A stretch of 64,000 bases of DNA from Candidatus Schekmanbacteria bacterium. GTDB lineage: Bacteria > CSSED10-310 > JACPHN01. The translations under genes and the position numbers were made by a program. Positions 21,050 through 30,739 of the stretch are shown in pieces. Within the stretch, counting starts at the first letter, position 1. Every line of letters starts with the position of its first letter. A model generated the notes under the pieces. It worked only from the letters and a program-made list of their open reading frames with translations. It had not been told where the DNA came from and ran no database searches. The stretch covers positions 1-64,000 of the forward strand of contig JACPHN010000265.1 in NCBI GenBank assembly GCA_016188575.1, given 5' to 3'.

Positions 21050-22930
21050 TCAACGCGGACGATCAGGCCAGCCCGCAGGTTTGTCTTCACTTCGCGTTGT
21101 TCCAAGGGCCAGGAACCGAGCGCAGCGAGGACCAGGGCGGCGCCGCTCTCGCGCTCGCCGACTCCACCCGCGCGTCGCCATGGCGGCGCCCAAGCCCAGC
21201 CCGCACAGCACTCCCGCCAGCAGCGCACCGCTCGGGACTGGCTGAAGCTGCCACTGCGCTCGCGCGCTGGCCAGGCCGGGCGGCGAGGTGTCCGCGAAGC
21301 GCGCGCGCACCGTGTCCGGGCTGGCGACGCGCAGGACTCGCGCTCCGGCATCGCTTGCCTCCAGAGAGAATCCGATTCCGCCCGGCGCCGTTGCGAACGT
21401 GCCCGAACCCACCTCCGTCTCCGTCAGCTCCACGCCGAATCCCACCGGGTCGCCCGTTTCGCTCGATACTGACACCGTGCGCGTATCCGGTTGCGACGGG
21501 TCATCCGCTGGATCTGGATCGTACAAGCGCAGCGCGGCGTGGTCGTTCAGGCGGGCGTAGAGCGGCCGATCGAACGAGAGAATGCCGGACACGGGGGGCG
21601 ATGTCGGAGTTGGTGTCGCCGTCGCTGTTGGCGTCGCCGTCGCTGTTGGCGTCGCCGTCGGCAGCGGCGTCGGCTTGTCCGTGAAGACGTGCACCATCCG
21701 CGGATCGGGCGGTGGGTAGGTTCTCCCCGTGTAGGTGCGTCCGAATACGTCAATACCGCTGCCATCCGGTGGCACAAGCAGCCGCGCGTCGCTGAGCTGC
21801 TCCTCGGCCGCCGCCGACTGGCGAAACAGCGTCTCGAGCCCGAAGCCTCCGCCGGTGCTCGTCGCCAGGCGGACCTGACCAATCGTCGACTGCTGATACC
21901 CATTGACATGGCTGGAGGCCAGGTCCGAGAAGAAGATGCGCACGACCCCGAAGGCGTCGATTGCCATCATGGCCTGAAAGCCGGTGAAATGCGTCCCGTC
22001 CGAGCCGTCATAGTCGTCCGTGCGGTCGGCGACGGTCGTCATCGACCAGGCCGCTAACCCGGCGCGCTGGAAGTAGGCCAGGATGCTTCCGGAATCCGAC
22101 CCGGTAATGACGTTATAGCGCCGATGGGCCGCCACTGCCGGCGTGCCGTCGGGGAGGAGCTGCACCGAGGGGCCGCGAAAGGCGGCGTCCTGGTTTGGCG
22201 GCGCGTCGGCGGCGATCAGCTCCTCCTGGAAGGAGCCGCCCGCGTTGCTCACGTAATACAGCTCGGCAGGCCAGAGCTCGTCGAAGGAGCGCCGGATTTG
22301 CAGGCTGTAAACGATGTGCACAAGGCTGCCGTCGCCGGGAGCCAGGTCCGCACCGATCAGGCACCGACTATCGGACTGCCGGCTCGGGATTTCCTGCTGC
22401 AGCACGGTCCCGCCCCGGATACTCAGGTACAGCAGGCTGTTCGGCGGTGTCGAGCAGGGGAGCACGGACGCGGGTTCGTTATGCCCAAGAAGGTGAAAAG
22501 CGCCGTCGCGATAGCGCGCGTCCCAGTGGTTATAGATTTGCGAGCTGAGCACGGCCTCGGTGATCCAGCCTGTGCCCGACCGGGTCAGGTGCAGTAGGTC
22601 GGCACCGCTTCGCAGAAAGACGTGCGCCGCGCCGCCGTCGTCGTACAGCAGGATGGCAGGCCACAGTGGGCGCGTCGGCTCTCCATGAACCAGCACCGCC
22701 TCGTCCGCGACCACAGTGCCCGACGGGTCGAGCCCATAGTACCGCAGGATGTAGTCGAGCGCATCATAGTAGAGGACGCCGACGCTCCGATCGGCAGTCA
22801 CGGCTGCATCAATTACGCCGACGTCGGCCTTTGGGAGCTCCACCTGCACGTGCGCGGCAAGCGCCGTGCTCATGAGGGCAACGCCCAGCGCCGCCGCTCC
22901 CCGCAGCACCGTCCTCGCTCGTAGACTCAT
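21050..22930 (-). CDS. Secreted protein with beta-propeller-like repeats, Pro-Thr-Ala linker and C-terminal membrane anchor
   Basis: Unknown function, 626 aa. A signal peptide ([18 protein letters not shown]) leads into about 400 residues of short beta-type repeats ([38 protein letters not shown]), which look like a WD/sialidase-type propeller. Next is a linker of [11 protein letters not shown] repeats, then an IgG-like segment beginning [20 protein letters not shown]. Near the C-terminus a hydrophobic helix ([18 protein letters not shown]) followed by [11 protein letters not shown] suggests a membrane or sorting anchor, although about 35 residues follow. No known domain can be named with confidence. 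It is divergent from the M1 aminopeptidase gene. Confidence 0.7.
   Translation of the reverse strand: MSLRARTVLRGAAALGVALMSTALAAHVQVELPKADVGVIDAAVTADRSVGVLYYDALDYILRYYGLDPSGTVVADEAVLVHGEPTRPLWPAILLYDDGGAAHVFLRSGADLLHLTRSGTGWITEAVLSSQIYNHWDARYRDGAFHLLGHNEPASVLPCSTPPNSLLYLSIRGGTVLQQEIPSRQSDSRCLIGADLAPGDGSLVHIVYSLQIRRSFDELWPAELYYVSNAGGSFQEELIAADAPPNQDAAFRGPSVQLLPDGTPAVAAHRRYNVITGSDSGSILAYFQRAGLAAWSMTTVADRTDDYDGSDGTHFTGFQAMMAIDAFGVVRIFFSDLASSHVNGYQQSTIGQVRLATSTGGGFGLETLFRQSAAAEEQLSDARLLVPPDGSGIDVFGRTYTGRTYPPPDPRMVHVFTDKPTPLPTATPTATATPTATATPTPTSPPVSGILSFDRPLYARLNDHAALRLYDPDPADDPSQPDTRTVSVSSETGDPVGFGVELTETEVGSGTFATAPGGIGFSLEASDAGARVLRVASPDTVRARFADTSPPGLASARAQWQLQPVPSGALLAGVLCGLGLGAAMATRGWSRRARERRRPGPRCARFLALGTTRSEDKPAGWPDRPR
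21615..21650 (-). repeat. 18-bp tandem repeat encoding the PTATAT linker
   Basis: Two perfect copies of GTCGCCGTCGCTGTTGGC in a row with partial copies on each side. On the coding (minus) strand they encode the TPTATA linker of the secreted protein. The number of repeats, and so linker length, could vary by slippage. Confidence 0.85.
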
Positions 22931-23156
22931 TCGTCAAGCCCCATGGGTAACGCCTCCCCGTTGTGCGGACACCGTACCGCGACGCCGAAGGCGAACGCAA
23001 GACTGCACGCGACCCCGGATCCACCGCCTGGTCGCCCTCGGTGCGACGACAGTGCATCGGTCCCGCGCTCATGCTACGCTCTGCGACGCATGTACCTCGC
23101 TCGCTTCGCGACCACCGCCGCCACTCACTGCACCGACAGCGCTCAGGACGAAACCT

Positions 23157-25886
23157 ATGATCTCCTGCTCCCCACAACTCCGGCCCCTTGCCTTTCTCGC
23201 CTTGGCGTTCACCTTCGCGCTACCTCCGTCCGCCTCCATCGCGGCGACGGATCAGGAGCAGCCCAAGCCCCCGAAGCCCAACCTCACGCCGCAATACCCG
23301 CCCGATCGCCCCGCCGACGTCGCTCACGTCGCGCTGGACCTGGCCATGGACTTCGAGCAGCGCGCCATCGCGGGAACCGCGACCCTGTTCTTTACCCCGC
23401 TCGGCAAGCCGGTGCGCACGTTCGAGCTCGATGCCGTCGACCTTGACGTCAGCGAGGTGCGCCTGGCCCTGGTGCCGAAAGCGGCGTCCACCGCCGACTG
23501 GTCCTTTCCCGCTGCGGCCGCTACGGCCTGCACTTTCTCGTGGCGAAAGCGGCGCCTCGTCGTGACGTTTCCACAAGACGTGCCTGCCGGGCAGTATGCC
23601 GCGCTCGGCATCGTGTACCGCGCGGAACCCGGCGAGGGCCTCTATTTCCAGCGCCCAACCGCGGAGAACCCGAGCGAGCGCGTCGCCGTCTGGTCGCATG
23701 GAGAGACCGACGGCAACCGCCACTGGTATCCGTCCCACGACTATCCCAATGACCGTTTTACGTCCGAGCTCCGCGTGACCGTCCCGAAAGCGTTCCGCGT
23801 CGTCGCCAACGGCGTTCTCGTTGCCGCCGCGCCGGGTGCCGCCCCAGAGACTACCACCTACCACTGGCGCATGGACGCCGAGCACGTCAACTACCTGATC
23901 GCGTTCGCCGCCGCCGACTACGTCGAGTATCGCCAGGAGTGGGACGGGATCCCGATTCTCTCCTATGTCGCCCCGGCGGAGCTGCCGAAGGCAGCGGAGA
24001 CGTTTCGACGCGTCCCCGAGATGGTCAAATTCTTCAGCGACAAGACCGGCTATCGCTACCCGTACGCGAAGGTTGGACACGCCATTGCGCAGGACTTCTT
24101 CGCCTCCGGGATGGAAAATACCTCGATTACCTTTCTTACCCCGAGCGTGCTGATCACCGCGGAGGATCGCGACACCTGGGAGCCGGAAAACCTCCTCGCG
24201 CACGAGCTTGTCCACCACTGGTTCGGCGACTTGATCACAACCCGCGACTGGAGCCACGTCTGGCTCAATGAGGGTTTTGCGACCTACTTTGCGGACCTGT
24301 TCACGGAGCACTGGAAGGGCGGCGACGAATTTGTCGCGGCGATGGACGGCAACGCGGCCGACTACTTCGAGGAGGCGCTCGACTACCAGCGCGCGATCGT
24401 CACGTACGAGTATGAGGACGCCGGCGAGCTTTTTGACGAGCACGCCTATCCGAAGGGTGGTTGGGTTTTGCACATGTTGCGGCACCTGCTCGGCGAGGAT
24501 GCCTTCTGGTCAGGCATGCGGCGGTATGTGCACGACCACGCCAACGGCATCGTGCAGACGGACGATTTTCGGGCGGCGCTGGAGGCGGCGAGCGGCCGCG
24601 AGCTCCGGTGGTTCTTTGACCAGTGGCTTCTCCGCGCGGGCCACCCAGAGATCACGGTGGAATGGCGGTGGCGCGACGACACCCGGGGGCTGGAGGTGAC
24701 GCTGGCGCAGAAGAGCTCGGTGGAGAGCGACGAGCGCCCGTTCCGCGTTTCCCTGCCGGTGCGCGCAGTGCTGCCGGATGGGAGCCGTAAGGACCTCGTG
24801 CTGGACCTTGACGAGTCGCGCCGCGTGCTCAGTTTTGCGTTGGAAGAAAGCCCGGAGTGGGTCGAGCTCGATCCCGAGCTGACAGTGCTGGCGAAGGTCA
24901 TCGACAAGGCAGACGCTCCACAGCTCATGGCCCAACTCGCCAAGGGCACGACGACCTACGCGCGCATGGCGGCGGCGCGTGCGCTAAAAGACAGTCTGTC
25001 GCGCCCGGGAGTGATCGCGGCGCTGCGCGCGGCATTGAGCGCACCGGACGCGTTTTGGTCGATCCAGTCCGCGGCTGCTCTCAGTTTGGGTGAGAGCGGC
25101 GCCGAGACTGCCTGCGCCGCACTTCGCACCGCCGTGCCGCTGGTCTCGTCGCCGTGGTCGCGTAGGGACGTGGCGCGCGCGCTTGGTTCCTGCCGGGGTG
25201 AGGAGGACGCCCAGGTACTGACCGCACTGGCGCTCGACGATGCCAGCGACTCCGTGCGTGAGGACGCCGTGGAAGCGCTCGGAACAAGCGCTCCGGAGCG
25301 GCTGGCAAGCACTGCCGGGGCGCTCCTTGGCCATCGCTCGCAGCGCGAGCGTGTGGCGCGCGCGACTGCCAGGGCGCTCGCGGCGGCCAGCGGTCGCTCG
25401 GAGAACGTGGCGCTCCTGCGCAAGCACCTCGACGCGAAGTTGCCGGCAACGGTGTATCGCGAAATCGTGCGCGGTCTGGGGACGAGCGCCGGCGCGGCCG
25501 ACCTGCCGGCGCCCGACAGAGCGCGCGTGCGGGAGCAGCTTGAAGCGTTCTTGCTCAGCCCCGAGGTAAGCACCACGGCGGCGGCCCTGGACGGCCTCGC
25601 GGACCTTGGGGATCAGAGCTCCGTGTCAGCAATCGATCGTCTGCGGGTGCGCACGCGCTCGGACTACCTTCGCCACAAGGCGGAACGAGTCGCGAGCCGG
25701 CTGCGCGCGAGCGCAACCGAGCGCAAGCCCAACACCGCGCTTCAGGAGCGCCTCACGAAACTCGAGGAGCGATTGCAGGAAGCGGAAAAGCAGCTCGAGG
25801 AGCTACGCCGCCGAGGCGGCACGCCCGCGCCGAGCGGCGCTGCGGCGACAGGTGGCACCGCGGCGACAGGCGGCACTGCGAAGTAG
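23157..25886 (+). CDS. Secreted M1-family aminopeptidase with HEAT-like repeats
   Basis: Zinc aminopeptidase, 909 aa, exported by a signal peptide (LAFLALAFTFALPPSASIAA). The M1 N-terminal domain begins near residue 50 (RPADVAHVALDLAMDFEQRA). SGMEN at 317-321 stands for the substrate-binding GAMEN motif. HELVH at 349-353 plus E372 gives the HExxH-18-E zinc site. From about residue 580 the protein is a row of alpha-helical HEAT-like units (AARALKDSLSRPGVIAALRAAL). It ends in a coiled coil (ERLTKLEERLQEAEKQLEEL) and an Ala/Gly/Thr tail with repeated ATGGTA. ATG 23157 is chosen because the signal peptide starts there. Confidence 0.94.
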   Translation: MISCSPQLRPLAFLALAFTFALPPSASIAATDQEQPKPPKPNLTPQYPPDRPADVAHVALDLAMDFEQRAIAGTATLFFTPLGKPVRTFELDAVDLDVSEVRLALVPKAASTADWSFPAAAATACTFSWRKRRLVVTFPQDVPAGQYAALGIVYRAEPGEGLYFQRPTAENPSERVAVWSHGETDGNRHWYPSHDYPNDRFTSELRVTVPKAFRVVANGVLVAAAPGAAPETTTYHWRMDAEHVNYLIAFAAADYVEYRQEWDGIPILSYVAPAELPKAAETFRRVPEMVKFFSDKTGYRYPYAKVGHAIAQDFFASGMENTSITFLTPSVLITAEDRDTWEPENLLAHELVHHWFGDLITTRDWSHVWLNEGFATYFADLFTEHWKGGDEFVAAMDGNAADYFEEALDYQRAIVTYEYEDAGELFDEHAYPKGGWVLHMLRHLLGEDAFWSGMRRYVHDHANGIVQTDDFRAALEAASGRELRWFFDQWLLRAGHPEITVEWRWRDDTRGLEVTLAQKSSVESDERPFRVSLPVRAVLPDGSRKDLVLDLDESRRVLSFALEESPEWVELDPELTVLAKVIDKADAPQLMAQLAKGTTTYARMAAARALKDSLSRPGVIAALRAALSAPDAFWSIQSAAALSLGESGAETACAALRTAVPLVSSPWSRRDVARALGSCRGEEDAQVLTALALDDASDSVREDAVEALGTSAPERLASTAGALLGHRSQRERVARATARALAAASGRSENVALLRKHLDAKLPATVYREIVRGLGTSAGAADLPAPDRARVREQLEAFLLSPEVSTTAAALDGLADLGDQSSVSAIDRLRVRTRSDYLRHKAERVASRLRASATERKPNTALQERLTKLEERLQEAEKQLEELRRRGGTPAPSGAAATGGTAATGGTAK

Positions 25887-26039
25887 GCGGCCGCGCGCGC
25901 CACTGGCCCGCCGCGGCCGTGCGCCAACTGTTCACCTGCCCCTCACTTGCGGGGGGGACAGCAGGGAGATCAGGAATGGCGCAGCAACGCGTTCGCGCCC
26001 GTGCTCCGAGAACCGAGATGACCCGCGCCGGGGCGTGGG

Positions 26040-26288
26040 TCAGTCTTTCCCCGTGGCGAATCCAGCCGGCTTGCGCTTGCCCAGGTCAGCCGCCTCCTGC
26101 TCCAGCTCCGCCAGCATGATGAAGACTCGGCGATACAGCGCCATCGCTTCCTCTCGCTTCTCCTCCGGAAGCTCCGCAAGCTGTAGCGCGAGCTGTAGCG
26201 CGACTTCGTGGCGCGACTTACCCAAGCGGATCATACCCTCTCCTTGTTCGAGCTCGGCTCCGAGGCGGCCCGCGGTGTCTACCGCCAT
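26040..26288 (-). CDS. Small charged helical protein, unknown
   Basis: 82 aa (MAVDTAGRLGAELEQGEGMI...). A hydrophilic, Glu/Lys-rich helix predominates (LQLALQLAELPEEKREEAMA), with no signal peptide or membrane segment. No family was recognised. It is the last gene of the FHA operon, 44 bp after the 108-aa gene and in the same direction, so it probably shares its role. Confidence 0.6.
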   Translation of the reverse strand: MAVDTAGRLGAELEQGEGMIRLGKSRHEVALQLALQLAELPEEKREEAMALYRRVFIMLAELEQEAADLGKRKPAGFATGKD

Positions 26289-26332
26289 GGCAAGTACCTC
26301 CCGTCCAGATTTGGCGTGCAGAGCATCAGTCT

Positions 26333-26659
26333 TCAGAAGCGACCGTTCAAGCGGTTTTCGATCAGCTCTTCGAGCTGCTCGAGCGCCGCGACGAGACGCT
26401 CGAAGCCTCCCGAGACGGCCTTCTGCAACTGACTACCCCAGTCCTTGAGGTCCAGGCTGCTTACGCGCCCATCCTTGCGCGCCCATTCCGGCGCCACGCG
26501 CTGGCCGATGCGGTCCAGCCGCTCGCCCAGGAGGCGCTGCTGATGCGGATCGAACTGGACCAGCAGCTTGTCCTTGCGCTGATTCCAGCCCGCAATCAGC
26601 CATGTGCCTTCGTAGAACTTGCGGAGATTCTCTTCGTAATCCCTGTCCTGAAAACTCAT
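26333..26659 (-). CDS. Conserved-looking 108-residue protein, unknown
   Basis: Soluble protein (MSFQDRDYEENLRKFYEGTW...) with amphipathic helices and a C-terminal heptad-like stretch (GGFERLVAALEQLEELIENR). No recognised domain. It begins 4 nt after the stop of the FHA tail-anchored gene, so it is probably translated together with it and may be a partner of the FHA protein. Confidence 0.65.
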   Translation of the reverse strand: MSFQDRDYEENLRKFYEGTWLIAGWNQRKDKLLVQFDPHQQRLLGERLDRIGQRVAPEWARKDGRVSSLDLKDWGSQLQKAVSGGFERLVAALEQLEELIENRLNGRF

Positions 26660-26663
26660 TTCC

Positions 26664-27188
26664 TCAAATTAGCACGATAACGACAACGATGATGGCCACA
26701 AGGGCGGCAACTCCGGCGATCCCGATGAGGATCATCTCGTCTTTGCCCATCCCCTGGGCGGCTTCGGCAACGACAACGTCATCGCCTTCCGCATCGTCGT
26801 CCGGCGAAACCGCGTTGGCGGCGGTATCACCGGGCTTCGGCGGAGCATCGCCGGCGTCGCGAATCGCGCGGTCACCGACGAATACCATGCGGATGCTGGT
26901 GACGGAGATGGAATCGGCGTCCTCGAGGGGATACTTCTGGTTCGGCGAAAGCCGCTCCCCGTTGAGCCACGTGCCGTTGGTGCTGCCGGTATCGACGATG
27001 TACCAGACGTCGCCCTCGCGCATGACTTGCGCATGCTTGCTCGAGATCGCCTGATATGGCAGATGCAGGTCATTGGACGAGTGACGGCCGATGGTGATGG
27101 CATCTTTATCGTACTCGAAGTGCTTCTCCACTTCACTGCCGGGCTCCCCCTCCACCATGGGGAGCTCCACGATCAGACCGAATCCCAT
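26664..27188 (-). CDS. FHA-domain protein with C-terminal membrane anchor
   Basis: 174 aa. Residues ~20-95 form a forkhead-associated domain, which binds phosphothreonine: IGRHSSNDLHLP with the GR and S, SSKHAQV with the H, and GSTNGTWLNG. An acidic linker follows. The last 25 residues are one strongly hydrophobic helix (MILIGIAGVAALVAIIVVVI), giving a tail anchor with the FHA domain in the cytoplasm. ATG 27188 starts MGFGLIVELPMVEG; longer readings run into the upstream gene. It follows the large FHA gene by 11 nt. No Ser/Thr kinase gene is in the window to supply the phosphopeptide. Confidence 0.88.
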   Translation of the reverse strand: MGFGLIVELPMVEGEPGSEVEKHFEYDKDAITIGRHSSNDLHLPYQAISSKHAQVMREGDVWYIVDTGSTNGTWLNGERLSPNQKYPLEDADSISVTSIRMVFVGDRAIRDAGDAPPKPGDTAANAVSPDDDAEGDDVVVAEAAQGMGKDEMILIGIAGVAALVAIIVVVIVLI

Positions 27189-27199
27189 GTGTTTCTCCC

Positions 27200-29698
27200 C
27201 TAGTTCAGCGTGAGCTCGAACTTCCCGGAACGATCTCCGCCTGCGGAGACAAAGGTTCCCGTCAAGGACTTGCCTTGCACCGTGCCGCGAAAAGTAACGT
27301 CTTCGCCTTCTGGATTCGTCAGCACGAAGGTGACCTCGTTCCACCCCGTGGCACCGTAGGCCCCGCGTTTGACACTGGTGGTCTTGCGCTCATAGCGGAT
27401 GGCGTTGTTCCCGATCTTCTTCGAGCGCGTCAGGTTGGCGGTGCCGCTGACCGAAGTTCCGTTCTGATCCAGCATGAGGGTTGCTTCGTAGAGGCCTTCG
27501 TTCGACGCTCTGGAGAAACGAATATCGATCTGTCCCGACCACCGGCCATCGACGCGGCCGTAGCGTGCCGGAAGGGCGCGCGCGGCTCGTGCAAGCGACT
27601 CCTGCTGGGCCGGCGAAAGCTGGCTGGCAATCTCGCGGGGAAATGGAGCTCCCGGCGACATGGCGTTTACCTCCGCCAGCACGCGGGTATCCGCTGAGCT
27701 GTCCGGGGTAAATGCGGGTGGTCGGCGCTGCACGAAGACCAGATAGTAGTCGGAAAGCAGCCCCACCCACCACGCTCCGAGCTGGTCTGGATCGATGCGC
27801 ACGCCGGCCTGGCGAGAATAGCCGGCGGCATCCGCGGCAGTGACGTCGGCGAGCTTTTCCTCGAGCGAACCATCCGGAGTCACCTGCCAGATCGACGCTT
27901 CACCACCAGCGCCGCCGCCTCGCAGCTTGAGTTTTGCGGTTGGTCTTTCCGAAAGCGCCTTGCGCGCGGCGTTCAGTCGCTCCGCCACGCGCCGGGCTCG
28001 GGCCTCGAGTCCCTCGCTACCGGCGCCTTCCGAGAGATACAGGATCGGACCGAAGTCGGTATTGACGGAGATCGTTGAGCCGTCCGCGCTGGGCCGACCG
28101 GCAGAAAAGGCCAGGAGAAACGGCGGTGGCTTGACCCCGACGATGCTCAGCTCGCTGGCGTCGGAGGTGAGCCCGTGCACGGCCACCGAAACGTTGACGG
28201 GGCCGGAGGCCGCGATGTTGGGCACGACCGCTTTCAGCTCCGTGGGCGTTCCTTCCGTCACCTGAGCGCGTTCGGAGCCGAATCGGACCTCGTTTTCAAA
28301 CGGCTCGGGGCTGAATCCTTCCCCGCGAAGCGTCACCATCTGGCCGGGTTTTGCACTGTCCGGATCGACGGAATCCAGACTCGGCTTGGGCATCTTGACG
28401 AAGGCGAGCTCGCCGACGGAGGCGATCTCACCGCGGAATGCCGTCAGGGTGACCGCGCCATCAGGGGCGTCGGTGGGCACGCGCAGGTGCAGTTGTTTTT
28501 CTTCGCGCTGGTCGATTTTGGCCTCGACGGTGCCGAACAGGAGACGAAGCGCTTCGGGGCTATCCTTTTCCCCGAACCCCGTCCCGCTGACCACGACTGG
28601 GTTGCCGGCGATGGTTTTTCGCGGCGTGATGCTCTCGAGCACTGGAGGGGCGGCCGGTAGTCTCATCACGACCGCGACGCCGATTGCGACGAGGGCGACC
28701 GCGGCGATGGCAAACACGGCGAGGACCGCCTTGCTACCGGTGGGCGTCTTCACGGCTTGCTGTTGCACAGCCTGGATGCGCTGCTGTTCCTCCTGCACCC
28801 GCCGCGCGAAGTCTGCCGGCACCTTCATCATCATGGTTCCCCCTGCGATCGGCATCTCCGGCTCGGGAACCTCGATCTCGTCGGGAAGCGGCGGCGGGAC
28901 GGGAGGCGGCGGTGGCGCGCTGGCGGGAAGCGCTGCCGCCTTTTGAGACGCACCCTTGACCGGATCGGGGATATCGTCAAGCTCGTCCATCAGCGCGGCA
29001 TTCGGATCCGAAAACACGAGCTTGATGGCCGCTCCGAGGCGAATCTCGTCGCGGTCGCGCAGCCGCCGTTCGCCGTAGACGCGCTCGTCGTTTACGAACA
29101 CGCCGTTGGCGCTGCCGAGGTCGACGACCACCACACCGTTCCAGTCCTTGCGAACGCGGGCGTGCTGGCGGCTGATCGCCTTGTGGTCGATCCACAGGTC
29201 ACATTCCGAGCTGCGGCCGATGACGATGTCCTCGACCTCGCGCGCGAGCTCGACGGCGAGGCCAGGCTGCGGTCCGGTCACGACCTTGATCGACGGCGTT
29301 TCGTCTCCAAGGGCGCTGAGCACCTCCATGACCATGCGGCGAGCGACCATTTCGGTGCGCTCACCCGCCTCCTCGCTGCGGGGCACGGCCTGCAGGACGG
29401 AAAACTTGAGGTCGAATGACTCGATCTGCACGTGATCTCCGTCCCGCAGCAGCTTGCGCTCGTCGACCGGGATTCTCTTGCCGTTTAGCTGGGTGCCGTT
29501 GGTGCTTCCCGAATCCACCAAGTAGTAGTCCTTGCCTTCCGCCAGAATGCGGCAGTGCGTATGCGAGATGCGCCGATTGGGAAGCTGGACCGAATTCACC
29601 GACGCGCGGCCGATGGAAATGACGGTCGTGTCAAAATCGAGCTCGTAATCTTTCGCGTCCTGCGCGGCGAGATCGCGGACCGTAAGGCGGACAGGCAT
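27200..29698 (-). CDS. Membrane protein with two FHA domains and IPT/TIG-type domains
   Basis: 832 aa. The first FHA domain lies at about 22-100 (ISIGRASVNSVQLP, ISHTHCRI, STNGTQLNG) and the second at about 150-230 (IVIGRSSECDLWID, ISRQHARV, SANGVFVND). A Pro-rich linker precedes one transmembrane helix near 325-345 (VLAVFAIAAVALVAIGVAVV). Outside the membrane two IPT/TIG-like beta domains follow (ESITPRKTIAGNPVVVSGTG and DSVDPDSAKPGQMVTLRGEG), then a unique C-terminal region. This layout would connect a cytoplasmic phosphothreonine signal with an extracytoplasmic binding region. It heads a tight operon with the tail-anchored FHA gene. Confidence 0.85.
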   Translation of the reverse strand: MPVRLTVRDLAAQDAKDYELDFDTTVISIGRASVNSVQLPNRRISHTHCRILAEGKDYYLVDSGSTNGTQLNGKRIPVDERKLLRDGDHVQIESFDLKFSVLQAVPRSEEAGERTEMVARRMVMEVLSALGDETPSIKVVTGPQPGLAVELAREVEDIVIGRSSECDLWIDHKAISRQHARVRKDWNGVVVVDLGSANGVFVNDERVYGERRLRDRDEIRLGAAIKLVFSDPNAALMDELDDIPDPVKGASQKAAALPASAPPPPPVPPPLPDEIEVPEPEMPIAGGTMMMKVPADFARRVQEEQQRIQAVQQQAVKTPTGSKAVLAVFAIAAVALVAIGVAVVMRLPAAPPVLESITPRKTIAGNPVVVSGTGFGEKDSPEALRLLFGTVEAKIDQREEKQLHLRVPTDAPDGAVTLTAFRGEIASVGELAFVKMPKPSLDSVDPDSAKPGQMVTLRGEGFSPEPFENEVRFGSERAQVTEGTPTELKAVVPNIAASGPVNVSVAVHGLTSDASELSIVGVKPPPFLLAFSAGRPSADGSTISVNTDFGPILYLSEGAGSEGLEARARRVAERLNAARKALSERPTAKLKLRGGGAGGEASIWQVTPDGSLEEKLADVTAADAAGYSRQAGVRIDPDQLGAWWVGLLSDYYLVFVQRRPPAFTPDSSADTRVLAEVNAMSPGAPFPREIASQLSPAQQESLARAARALPARYGRVDGRWSGQIDIRFSRASNEGLYEATLMLDQNGTSVSGTANLTRSKKIGNNAIRYERKTTSVKRGAYGATGWNEVTFVLTNPEGEDVTFRGTVQGKSLTGTFVSAGGDRSGKFELTLN

Positions 29699-29755
29699 GG
29701 CGTTTCGGACTGGGTTAGGGGCGCATTCGTGGAGGACGAGCCGTATTACTACCGT

Positions 29756-29780
29756 TCGCCATTATTCTGGAGAATGGCGA
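29756..29780. promoter_or_regulatory. Inverted repeat before the FHA operon
   Basis: TCGCCATT and AATGGCGA form a perfect 8-bp inverted repeat with a 9-nt centre, 58-82 bp upstream of the FHA gene start. It could be an operator or a weak hairpin terminating the preceding gene. There is no T-run. Confidence 0.35.
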
Positions 29781-29818
29781 GTGAAGTCAAGGGGCCGCGG
29801 AGCTTGTGGCGATAGGTT

Positions 29819-30208
29819 CTAGTCAACTCGCTTGGTATCCATCAGTTGCCGAACGGCATGCGATGCCGCCTTGCTATCCTTTTCCACGTGCTGCCTGGCC
29901 TTTTCTGCATGTTTCCGGGTGGCGGCGTGGGGCTCGCGCTCGGCGCCCTGACTGGCCTGGTGCGCAGCCCCGCGAGCCTCTCCGTCGCCGCCGCCTACGC
30001 TTCGCGCCGCCTTGAGCATTTCCGCCAGTCGGTTCGTGCCGTCAGCGGCTGGCGCGCTCGGTGCCTCGGGAAGCGCCTTGCTCGTGGTGGTCGTTGCCGG
30101 CTTTCTTGGCGCCGCGTCGCGCCGTGGCCACCAGGGAATCAATACGGCACCAAGCACTACGACTACCACGCCAAAGGCGATAACCCAGAACTCCATGGTA
30201 GCAATCAT
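29819..30208 (-). CDS. Single-pass membrane protein, unknown (129 aa)
   Basis: An N-terminal hydrophobic helix (FWVIAFGVVVVVLGAVLIPW) is followed by a hydrophilic, Ala/Lys/His-rich cytoplasmic or periplasmic part with helical character (EKARQHVEKDSKAASHAVRQ). No family was recognised. The start overlaps the stop of the 175-aa gene by ATGA, so the two are coupled and have the same overall design, as if they were partners or diverged duplicates. Confidence 0.65.
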   Translation of the reverse strand: MIATMEFWVIAFGVVVVVLGAVLIPWWPRRDAAPRKPATTTTSKALPEAPSAPAADGTNRLAEMLKAARSVGGGDGEARGAAHQASQGAEREPHAATRKHAEKARQHVEKDSKAASHAVRQLMDTKRVD

Positions 30209-30732
30209 CCTCTTTTCTTGGTTCGTTTCTTGCTCGGGCCAGCCGAGCTCTTGGGGGTAGGATCGGGTTCAGCGGCGGCGACACCGGCGGCGGGGTTGGC
30301 GGCCGGCTGGTGGATGAAGTCGCGTACCGCGGCGGCCATGACCTTTGGATGGGCGACGACCTCACGGCGCAGGACTTGGGCGCGATCCTGGACACGTCGG
30401 GCCAGCTCGAGGAGCGCGTCGTGATCCGGCGTGCGGGACTTGCTTTCAGGTGGCTCCGGCGCTGCAGACGCGGCGTCCACCGGTCCGCGAGTGCCGTGCG
30501 CAGCGCCTTGGCGTGGTGGCTCCGGGGCGGTCGCGCCCGGCGCGGTTGCCGCCGAAATCACTTTGGGCGTGTCGCCTCGCATCTCCCGCGGCGACCCCGG
30601 CCCGGGTTCAGACAGCACCGGCGCAACTCGCTTGCTCGTTGCAGGCGTGCGCAGAAGGATGCGGACTACGGCAAACCAGAATAGCGCGGCTACGATTACC
30701 ACGCCGAGCCAAAAAACGATCTCCCGGTTCAC
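30205..30732 (-). CDS. Single-pass membrane protein, unknown (175 aa)
   Basis: MNREIVFWLGVVIVAALFWF gives an N-terminal membrane helix. A long Pro/Ala-rich low-complexity linker and a short charged helix (HDALLELARRVQDRAQVLRR) follow, with a very basic end (KKRTKKRG). It starts 7 nt after the stop of the TonB-dependent receptor gene on the same strand and overlaps the next gene. The receptor and these two proteins may therefore form one transcription unit. Confidence 0.65.
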   Translation of the reverse strand: MNREIVFWLGVVIVAALFWFAVVRILLRTPATSKRVAPVLSEPGPGSPREMRGDTPKVISAATAPGATAPEPPRQGAAHGTRGPVDAASAAPEPPESKSRTPDHDALLELARRVQDRAQVLRREVVAHPKVMAAAVRDFIHQPAANPAAGVAAAEPDPTPKSSAGPSKKRTKKRG

Positions 30733-30739
30733 CTCACGC

